Positions 6,473 to 10,608 of a stretch of DNA of 10,608 nt are shown in pieces; within the stretch, counting starts at the first letter, position 1, and every line of letters begins with the position of its first letter. The notes under the pieces are model-generated. The model ran no database searches, was not told where the DNA came from, and was given only the letters and a program-made list of their open reading frames with translations. A program made the position numbers and the translations under genes. The DNA is from Clostridia bacterium. Lineage in GTDB: Bacteria > Bacillota > Clostridia > Oscillospirales > Acutalibacteraceae. Where the stretch lies: NCBI GenBank assembly GCA_024404125.1, contig JAKSQL010000022.1:1-10608 (forward strand), written 5' to 3'.

Positions 6473-6514
6473 CCTCGGAAATCCCTTTATTTATGGGATT
6501 CCCGAGGCTTTTGT
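6473..6514 (+). terminator. Terminator of the second fic gene
   Basis: CCTCGGAAATCCC (6473-6485) pairs with GGGATTCCCGAGG (6495-6507) with one mismatch, around a 9-base loop, followed by CTTTTG. Confidence 0.88.
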
Positions 6515-6681
6515 ATTATTATGTATAATCACTCCACTTACCCGAATATACGGTAGATTCGGCCGTTTTCGTTTTAATTGTTTGTTTTATTGTTGTTTTG
6601 AATTATAATTCGTGTATATATTCCGACTTGACCTCTATATGGGGTAGCCGGACAAACATTTTTTAGTTTTTAATGTTGTAA
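6515..6681. other. Non-coding stretch with small hairpins and a possible short transcription unit
   Basis: This is part of a 464-base stretch (6420-6883) without an intact gene. It holds the inverted repeat CCGAAT/ATTCGG (6542-6547 with 6557-6562) and the perfect 12-bp palindrome GAATTATAATTC (6600-6611), which contains a TATAAT (6604-6609). A TTGTTT lies 16 bp upstream (6582-6587). The palindrome is followed by a nested hairpin, TCCG/CGGA outside (6622-6625 with 6649-6652) and ACCTC/GGGGT inside (6631-6635 with 6641-6645), then a T-run (6659-6664). Together these could be a promoter with an attenuator or a very short RNA, or the remains of a deleted gene. No RNA family is recognised. Confidence 0.3.
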
Positions 6682-6710
6682 TTGCTTTTTTAAGTTTCAT
6701 TTAGTATAAT
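6682..6710 (+). promoter_or_regulatory. Promoter of the relic oxidase-aldolase unit
   Basis: TTGCTT (6682-6687) and TATAAT (6705-6710) are separated by exactly 17 bp. Transcription would start near 6717, a few bases before the oxidase remnant, and run through it into the aldolase gene. No nearer promoter for the aldolase is apparent. Confidence 0.65.
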
Positions 6711-6719
6711 TGACTTAGT

Positions 6720-6854
6720 GATTTATGGCGTATAGGATACGCCCAAAAGCAGTATGTGTCTGATACATTCGGTAGCACTCAAATTGAACTAATGCGCGGC
6801 ATTAAAAAAGTTTTTGATAAAAACAACATACTTAATCCCGATAAACTGTTTTAA
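6720..6854 (+). pseudogene. C-terminal remnant of an FAD-linked oxidase (GlcD / D-lactate dehydrogenase type)
   Basis: Read in frame from 6720 to the TAA at 6852-6854, the DNA encodes a tail with IGYAQKQYVSDTFGSTQIEL, then MRGIKKVF and FDKNNILNPDKLF. This matches the characteristic end of the FAD-linked oxidase C-terminal domain, where GEHGIG...K is followed by ELMRxIKxxFDPxxILNPGKxF. Only about 40-45 codons survive. There is an in-frame stop at 6711, no start codon with a ribosome binding site, and no flavin-binding domain. Just upstream, TATGGC-GT-ATAGGA could be the old HG/IG codons with a 2-base insertion. The bulk of the gene (normally 450 or more codons) seems to have been deleted between the promoter and this point. 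It sits 29 bases before the aldolase gene, so it was probably the first gene of the same operon. Confidence 0.7.
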
Positions 6855-6883
6855 TAACCGCTGATTGAAAGGAAAAATTTTAA

Positions 6884-7534
6884 ATGATCAAAGATTGCAT
6901 TGAAAAAGAAAGATTGATAGTAATTATTCGAGGGGTAGAGAAAGAAAAGATTATTCCGGTATTGACTGCCCTTTACGAAAACGGTGTCCGTCTTGCCGAA
7001 ATAACCTTTGATCAAAGCGGAAAAACCTCCGATAAAGAAACTGCCGAAAAAATTGCAATGGCTGTTAAACACTTTGAGGGTAAAATGTTTATAGGTGCGG
7101 GAACGGTTTTAAATAAAAAGCAGGTAAAACTCGCAAAAAAAGCAGGGTGCAAATTTATTATTTCGCCTGATATGAAACCGTCAGTTATTAAGTGTACAAA
7201 GAAATCGGGTATGATTTCAATTCCGGGCGCTATGACCGTTACCGAAATTGAAGCCGCACATACAGCCGGAGCGGACTATATCAAGGTATTTCCCGCCGCG
7301 GCAGTTGGACCTCGCTATTTTAAAGACGTAGCGGCACCTTTGCCTACAGTTAAACTTTTGGCGGTAGGCGGTATAGGTTGTGAAGAAATTGATGGGTATT
7401 TAAAAAACGGCGCATACGGTTTCGGTGTCGGCTCGGGAATAGTAAGTAAGGAACTTTCCGACCGAAACGATTACGAAACCATTGGTAAGAATGCAAATGA
7501 ATACGTATCAAAGTGCAGAAAAACCGAAAAATAA
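6884..7534 (+). CDS. eda: KDPG/KDPGal aldolase family protein (Eda/DgoA-like)
   Basis: This cytoplasmic class I aldolase cleaves 2-keto-3-deoxy-6-phosphogluconate (or the galactonate epimer, or 4-hydroxy-2-oxoglutarate) to pyruvate and an aldehyde. At 216 residues it is full length. Visible motifs are IIRG (R16, phosphate/carboxylate binding), AEITF with the catalytic E39, GAGTV (71-75), ISPDM (93-97), and DYIKVFPA with the Schiff-base lysine K134; VGGIG (161-165) and GVGSGIV (181-187) form the phosphate site. EITF replaces the more usual EVT[LM]. The start has GAAAGGA (6867-6873) ten bases before the ATG, a rather long spacing. Neighbours decide the likely substrate: the remnant downstream resembles a 2-dehydro-3-deoxygalactonokinase, so a DgoA-like role on KDPGal is plausible. 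With both flanking genes broken, its pathway may no longer run here. Confidence 0.9.
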   Translation: MIKDCIEKERLIVIIRGVEKEKIIPVLTALYENGVRLAEITFDQSGKTSDKETAEKIAMAVKHFEGKMFIGAGTVLNKKQVKLAKKAGCKFIISPDMKPSVIKCTKKSGMISIPGAMTVTEIEAAHTAGADYIKVFPAAAVGPRYFKDVAAPLPTVKLLAVGGIGCEEIDGYLKNGAYGFGVGSGIVSKELSDRNDYETIGKNANEYVSKCRKTEK

Positions 7535-7582
7535 TTATTTCGGTTGACGGTAGTACAACGAACACTCAAAGTAAAATATTTC
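7513..7582 (+). pseudogene. N-terminal remnant of a 2-dehydro-3-deoxygalactonokinase-like gene
   Basis: Overlapping the aldolase stop in another frame, the DNA from about 7531 encodes IIISVDGSTTNTQSKIF. This resembles the N-terminal phosphate-binding strand of DgoK and related kinases, which have the pattern (I/V)x(I/V)DxGTTNTR near residue 5-15. Here the glycine before TTNT is serine and the arginine is glutamine. The similarity stops at about 7582, exactly where the terminator hairpin begins, so all but about 20 codons are missing. A GTG at 7513 could have been the start; no clear ribosome binding site is seen. DgoK phosphorylates KDGal to KDPGal, the substrate of the aldolase just upstream, which supports the assignment. 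The match is short and could still be chance. Confidence 0.5.
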
Positions 7583-7584
7583 AT

Positions 7585-7621
7585 AAAAAAGGTTGCAGAA
7601 ACATTAACTGCAACCTTTTTT
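7585..7621 (+). terminator. Terminator after the aldolase / kinase remnant
   Basis: AAAAAAGGTTGCAG (7585-7598) pairs perfectly with CTGCAACCTTTTTT (7608-7621) around a 9-base loop, giving a T-run on the plus strand and an A-run on the other side. It cuts the kinase remnant. A second, weaker inverted repeat AACCGAAA/TTTCGGTT (7522-7529 with 7538-7545) lies over the aldolase stop codon. Confidence 0.9.
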
Positions 7622-7674
7622 GCGTAATTGTAAATGAATATACACTGAATTCCCGTGCGAGTCTCTTTTTTTAT

Positions 7675-7705
7675 GTCACAAACCGTAAAGAATCCTCATA
7701 TTTAT
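7675..7705 (+). promoter_or_regulatory. Possible sigma-E promoter of spoIVA
   Basis: GTCACAAA (7675-7682) and CATATTTAT (7697-7705), 14 bp apart, resemble sigma-E boxes (a -35 like GTCATATT and a -10 like CATAcaaT). In Bacillus, spoIVA is transcribed in the mother cell by sigma-E, which fits. No sigma-A boxes are apparent here. The match is partial. Confidence 0.45.
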
Positions 7706-7732
7706 CTAACAGTAAATAAAAAACGGAGGATT
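7691..7732 (+). promoter_or_regulatory. spoIVA ribosome binding site paired with an upstream anti-SD sequence
   Basis: The Shine-Dalgarno GGAGGA (7725-7730) lies 6 bases before the ATG. AATCCTC (7691-7697) is exactly complementary to GAGGATT (7726-7732), and TTTAT (7701-7705) can extend the stem with ATAAA (7715-7719). The upstream arm overlaps the proposed sigma-E -10 box, so only transcripts begun further upstream would contain it and be masked. Confidence 0.45.
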
Positions 7733-7736
7733 TTTT

Positions 7737-9212
7737 ATGAATAACACGCAGTTATATCAGGATATTGCATCAAGAACAGGCGGCGATATATATATCGGTG
7801 TGGTAGGGCCCGTAAGAACGGGTAAATCTACCTTTATAAAGCAGTTTATGGAGAAACTCGTTTTGCCTAATATTTCGGAGGAATACCAAAAAGAACGTGC
7901 AAACGATGAACTGCCGCAGTCCTCTTCGGGAAGAACCATATTGACTACCGAGCCGAAATTTATACCCGAAAAGGGTACGCAGATAAGTCTTGAAACAAAT
8001 ATCACGATGAACGTGCGGCTTATCGACTGTGTAGGTTACATAGTGCCGAGCGCACTCGGATATATTGAGAACGACCAACCCCGTATGGTAATGACACCTT
8101 GGTACGATGAGCCGATACCTTTTAATATGGCGGCGGAAATCGGCACACAAAAGGTTATTAACGAACATTCAACTATCGGTCTTGTTATCACTACCGACGG
8201 CAGCATAAGCGATATTCCGCGCGAAGAATACGAGGAAGCCGAACAGCGTGTTATTTCAGAACTGAAAAATATTGAACCGTTTATCGTACTGCTTAACTGT
8301 ATGAATCCGAATTCCGCGGAGGCAACAAGTAAGGCAGCGCAACTTACTGATAAATACGGTGTGCCTGTTATTCCGATAAACTGTCTTGACCTTACCGAAA
8401 ACGATATAAAGCGCATATTATCCCGAATACTTTACGAATTCCCCGTAAGAGAAATTTGTATAAATTTCCCGAAATGGATAAACACGTTGCCGATAGACCA
8501 TTGGTTAAGAGCCGACCTTACACAGTCGATTAAAAAATCCGCCGAGAATGTAGTACATATAAGAGATATAAAAGAGTTTGAGAACGCCTTTGACGAGAGC
8601 GACAACGTAAACGGCGCACACGTTCAGTCGGTTGATTTGGGTGAGGGGAGCGCGGTAGTAGCGGTAGACGTTAAAAATTCGCTTTTCTATAAAGTGCTCG
8701 GTGAAACTACGGGACTTCAAATATCCGATGAGCAGGAACTGATGAGCAATATAAATGAACTTGCCAATATGAAAAAAGAGTATATGCGGGTTAAAAATGC
8801 TTTTGACGAGGTTGAGGCAACAGGTTACGGCATAGTAATGCCCACCATTGACGAACTGCATTTAGAAGAGCCGGAAATTGTAAAGCAGGGCGGTAAATAC
8901 GGTGTACGGCTCAAAGCATCGGCGCCGTCAATTCACCTTATGAAAGCAAATATCACCACAGAGGTAAGTCCTATTGTAGGCAGTGAAAAACAGTCGGAAG
9001 ACCTTATTATGTATCTGTTAAGTGAGTTTGAGGAAGATCCCGTTAAGATTTGGGACTCAAATATATTCGGAAAATCACTCCACGAACTTGTTAACGAAGG
9101 ACTTCATACCAAACTTGCCCGTATGCCTGCCGATGCCCGAATGCGCGTCAAGGAGACGATTGAGCGGGTAATAAACGAGGGTTGCAACGGTCTTGTTTGC
9201 ATTATACTTTAA
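7737..9212 (+). CDS. spoIVA: Stage IV sporulation protein A (SpoIVA), spore coat morphogenetic ATPase
   Basis: SpoIVA is made in the mother cell and polymerises, driven by ATP hydrolysis, into the basement layer of the spore coat around the forespore; SpoVM anchors it there. The 491-residue product is almost the same length as the Bacillus subtilis protein (492). The N-terminal TRAFAC-type ATPase domain has the Walker A GPVRTGKS (24-31, K30), the sensor threonines T70/T71 in LTTEPKF, and the Walker B-like RLIDCVGY (94-101, D97). The C-terminal domain (about 350-491) ends in EGCNGLVCIIL, the conserved terminus needed for localisation. The ORF is intact, so the organism or its recent ancestors form endospores. 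It is a single-gene unit with its own probable sigma-E promoter and terminator. In other Clostridia it commonly follows gpsA directly; here it is about 6.3 kb away. Confidence 0.97.
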   Translation: MNNTQLYQDIASRTGGDIYIGVVGPVRTGKSTFIKQFMEKLVLPNISEEYQKERANDELPQSSSGRTILTTEPKFIPEKGTQISLETNITMNVRLIDCVGYIVPSALGYIENDQPRMVMTPWYDEPIPFNMAAEIGTQKVINEHSTIGLVITTDGSISDIPREEYEEAEQRVISELKNIEPFIVLLNCMNPNSAEATSKAAQLTDKYGVPVIPINCLDLTENDIKRILSRILYEFPVREICINFPKWINTLPIDHWLRADLTQSIKKSAENVVHIRDIKEFENAFDESDNVNGAHVQSVDLGEGSAVVAVDVKNSLFYKVLGETTGLQISDEQELMSNINELANMKKEYMRVKNAFDEVEATGYGIVMPTIDELHLEEPEIVKQGGKYGVRLKASAPSIHLMKANITTEVSPIVGSEKQSEDLIMYLLSEFEEDPVKIWDSNIFGKSLHELVNEGLHTKLARMPADARMRVKETIERVINEGCNGLVCIIL

Positions 9213-9249
9213 AAAAAAGAAAGCGGTGTTAACACCGCTTTCTTATTTT
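9211..9249. terminator. Bidirectional terminator between spoIVA and the recombinase gene
   Basis: The perfect palindrome AAGAAAGCGGTGTT / AACACCGCTTTCTT (9217-9244) has a T-rich tail on the right for spoIVA and an A-run (9211-9218) on the left that gives a T-run for the minus-strand gene. The stop codon of the recombinase (9243-9245) lies in the hairpin edge. Confidence 0.93.
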
Positions 9250-10223
9250 GGCTTTGTTTTAGATAGGGGATTTGAATCAATGGCATTTTTAATTTGTTGA
9301 TTTGAAATGTGTGTGTAAATTTGCGTTGTGCCTAAATTGGCATGACCTAAAATATCTTTTAGCACCCTTATATCAACATTACCGTGCTGATACATAAGGG
9401 TAGCGGCGGTATGGCGCAGTTTATGTGTTGAATATCCTTGACCGCCAAGCCCTGCCTTTTCAAGATAAGTTTTAACAAGATGTTGAACCGTTTTGTTACT
9501 TATTCGCCGTTTGTTTCTGCTAATAAAAAGCGCATTACGGTCGGTAAAAACTATATCGTCATTAGGCCTTACAGCCATATATGCTTTTATTGCCTCGGTG
9601 CAGGCATCATTTAAGTATACAATTCTTTCCTTGTTGCCTTTACCGAGCAGGCGCAAAGTGCCGTCAGAATGTATGTCGGAAAGGTTTAGTCCGCAAAGTT
9701 CTGAAAGACGCATACCGCAGTTTAAAAACAAAGTAAGAATACAGTAATCGCGCTCTTTGTAGGGCCCCTCTACCGAATTTAAGAGTTCAAGTGAGTCCTC
9801 AAGTGTTAGGTGTTTAGGTAATGACTGTTTAACTTTAGGGGAGTCAAGCAACTCTGCGGGATTTACCTCGAGCAAATGAATTTGTGATGTTAAGTATTTG
9901 AAAAATATTCTGAGTGTTGAGGTTTTTCGCGCCCTTGTTGCCGCACTGTTGTTCCGTACATCTTTGCAAAAAACTATAAATGCATAAAGGTCGGAAATAG
10001 TTACGGTTGATAAGAGTTCGGCATCAACACAATCAATACTGATTTTTTCAAAATCGGTATGCTTATCAACCTTACCTCGAATTAAAAGCAGATATCTGAA
10101 AAAGGTTTGTAAATCGAGATAGTATTCGTCTACCGAACGGGAGGACTTTCCCTTAATCGTTTCGTTATATGTAAGAAAATCTTTAAGAATAGGCGGTGCC
10201 GAAAGCAGTATTTCGTGTTTCAT
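9243..10223 (-). CDS. Tyrosine recombinase, XerC/XerD-like
   Basis: This is a 326-residue site-specific recombinase that cuts and rejoins DNA through a phosphotyrosine intermediate. The N-terminal SAM-like core-binding domain spans about residues 10-115 (KDFLTYNETIKGKSSRS..., ARKTSTLRIFFKYL). The catalytic domain keeps all residues: R172 in CGMRLSEL, K195 in LGKGNKER, H267 and R270 in HKLRHTAA, H294 in LGHANLGTT and the nucleophile Y303 in QIYTH. Size and motifs fit the Xer group, which resolves chromosome dimers, better than a long phage integrase. There is no excisionase, phage gene or att site beside it. It is convergent with spoIVA, sharing a terminator, and divergent from the membrane-protein gene. 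GGGGTGA (10227-10233, minus strand) is its ribosome binding site. A role as an integrase for a mobile element cannot be fully excluded. Confidence 0.92.
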   Translation of the reverse strand: MKHEILLSAPPILKDFLTYNETIKGKSSRSVDEYYLDLQTFFRYLLLIRGKVDKHTDFEKISIDCVDAELLSTVTISDLYAFIVFCKDVRNNSAATRARKTSTLRIFFKYLTSQIHLLEVNPAELLDSPKVKQSLPKHLTLEDSLELLNSVEGPYKERDYCILTLFLNCGMRLSELCGLNLSDIHSDGTLRLLGKGNKERIVYLNDACTEAIKAYMAVRPNDDIVFTDRNALFISRNKRRISNKTVQHLVKTYLEKAGLGGQGYSTHKLRHTAATLMYQHGNVDIRVLKDILGHANLGTTQIYTHISNQQIKNAIDSNPLSKTKPK

Positions 10224-10252
10224 AGTTCACCCCAAATAGTTTTGTATAATTC

Positions 10253-10281
10253 ATTCTATCATTTTTAATTACTTTTTTCAA
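10253..10281 (-). promoter_or_regulatory. Promoter of the tyrosine recombinase gene
   Basis: On the minus strand TTGAAA (10281-10276) and TAGAAT (10258-10253) are 17 bp apart, with TG one base before the -10 (extended -10). The predicted start is near 10246. Confidence 0.75.
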
Positions 10282-10284
10282 GTG

Positions 10285-10313
10285 TTGCATAATGATAAAT
10301 TTGCGATTATAAT
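10285..10313 (+). promoter_or_regulatory. Promoter of the TVP38-like gene
   Basis: TTGCAT (10285-10290) and TATAAT (10308-10313) are 17 bp apart. Its -35 is only 3 bp from the -35 of the divergent recombinase promoter. Confidence 0.78.
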
Positions 10314-10338
10314 TGTACTTGTAAAAGTGGGGGAAAGT

Positions 10339-10608
10339 ATGAAAGATTTTAAAACTGCAAGTCTTACAATCAAGCAGAAAAAACTTATTACCGCGGTAAT
10401 GCTTTTTGTTGTGATTGTATTTGTAACTTTTATATCGTTTACAGTCGGCAAACCGTTGATAAAATTTGTGTCCGAGCCCGAAAAGTTCAGAAATTGGGTT
10501 AATTCTTACGGACTTTTAAGCCGTATAGGATTTATCGGTATGGTGACTTTTCAGGTTGTATTTTCTTTTCTTTCTTTTGTTTTTTTTTTTTTTTTTTTTG
10601 TTTTTGTT
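10339..10608 (+). CDS. TVP38/TMEM64 (VTT-domain) membrane protein, 3'-truncated at the window end
   Basis: The open frame begins at the ATG at 10339 after the ribosome binding site GGGGGAAAG (10329-10337) and runs off the window. A first membrane segment (about residues 17-38, LITAVMLFVVIVFVTFISF) is followed by an extracellular-type stretch (PEKFRNWVNSYGLLSRIGF) and IGMVTFQVV, the usual entry to the VTT/SNARE-associated domain (in relatives FQVV is followed by an AFIPGEP-like loop). DedA/TVP38 proteins are implicated in membrane lipid handling, but the function of this one is unknown. After FQVVF (about 10561) the reading becomes almost pure Phe from T-runs and the family match ends, which I read as sequence artefact rather than real protein. 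Confidence 0.7.
   Translation, partial: MKDFKTASLTIKQKKLITAVMLFVVIVFVTFISFTVGKPLIKFVSEPEKFRNWVNSYGLLSRIGFIGMVTFQVVFSFLSFVFFFFFFVFV
10561..10608. other. T-homopolymer tail, probable contig-end artefact
   Basis: From 10561 the sequence is nearly all T with scattered C and G, including an uninterrupted run of 20 T (10580-10599). It interrupts a membrane-protein gene at the point where a conserved, compositionally mixed loop is expected. A low-quality read end or assembly edge is the simplest explanation. Confidence 0.7.

Noticed and set aside
7513..7719. 68-residue protein downstream of the aldolase
   Set aside because: After about 23 codons it reads through a terminator hairpin and low-complexity sequence. 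Only the first part resembles a kinase, so it is treated as a remnant.
9243..10223. Phage integrase marking a prophage border
   Set aside because: No phage genes, excisionase or att repeats are present nearby, and the 326-residue Xer-type layout between housekeeping genes fits a cellular recombinase better.

Overview
The window looks like chromosomal DNA from a spore-forming member of the Clostridia (Firmicutes/Bacillota). It is AT-rich, carries the sporulation ATPase spoIVA, has AGGAGG-type ribosome binding sites, many sigma-A-like promoters with exact 17-bp spacers, and a short cysteine-containing ribosomal protein L28. The order plsY-gpsA followed further on by spoIVA resembles the der-plsY-gpsA-spoIVA neighbourhood I recall from many Clostridia. 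Here about 6.3 kb of other genes lies between gpsA and spoIVA. I cannot name the genus. The right end dissolves into a T homopolymer that looks like a contig-end artefact.

Layout. (1) 1-1402: the 3' part of plsY and complete gpsA, two consecutive steps of phospholipid synthesis, 5 bp apart. (2) 1409-1753: rpmB as its own unit, with promoter, leader hairpin and terminator. (3) 1780-3605: a HAD phosphatase and an MFS transporter overlapping by one base. (4) 3593-4115: a dCMP deaminase with its own promoter. (5) 4125-4299: tRNA-Thr(GGT) with promoter, encoded CCA and terminator. (6) 4436-6514: two unrelated Fic-domain proteins in tandem, each with its own promoter and terminator. Both appear to carry a built-in inhibitory motif and neither has a separate antitoxin gene. 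(7) 6515-7621: a decayed sugar-acid operon. An intact promoter leads into the last ~45 codons of an FAD-linked oxidase, then an intact KDPG/KDPGal-type aldolase, then about 20 codons matching the start of a 2-dehydro-3-deoxygalactonokinase, cut off at a terminator. (8) 7675-9249: spoIVA with a possible sigma-E promoter and a leader in which the ribosome binding site can pair with an upstream anti-SD sequence. (9) 9243-10608: a Xer-type tyrosine recombinase on the minus strand, convergent with spoIVA, and a divergent, truncated TVP38/TMEM64-type membrane protein.

Functionally this is mostly housekeeping and sporulation DNA (membrane lipid synthesis, translation, nucleotide metabolism, spore coat assembly, probable chromosome resolution) interrupted by an accessory stretch between the tRNA gene and spoIVA. 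That stretch holds the Fic pair and the relic operon. I found no tRNA-end duplication, transposase or phage gene there, so its arrival by integration is only a possibility. I saw no clearly new multi-gene system. The most interesting signals are the paired self-inhibited Fic proteins, the relic operon around a surviving aldolase, and the spoIVA leader.
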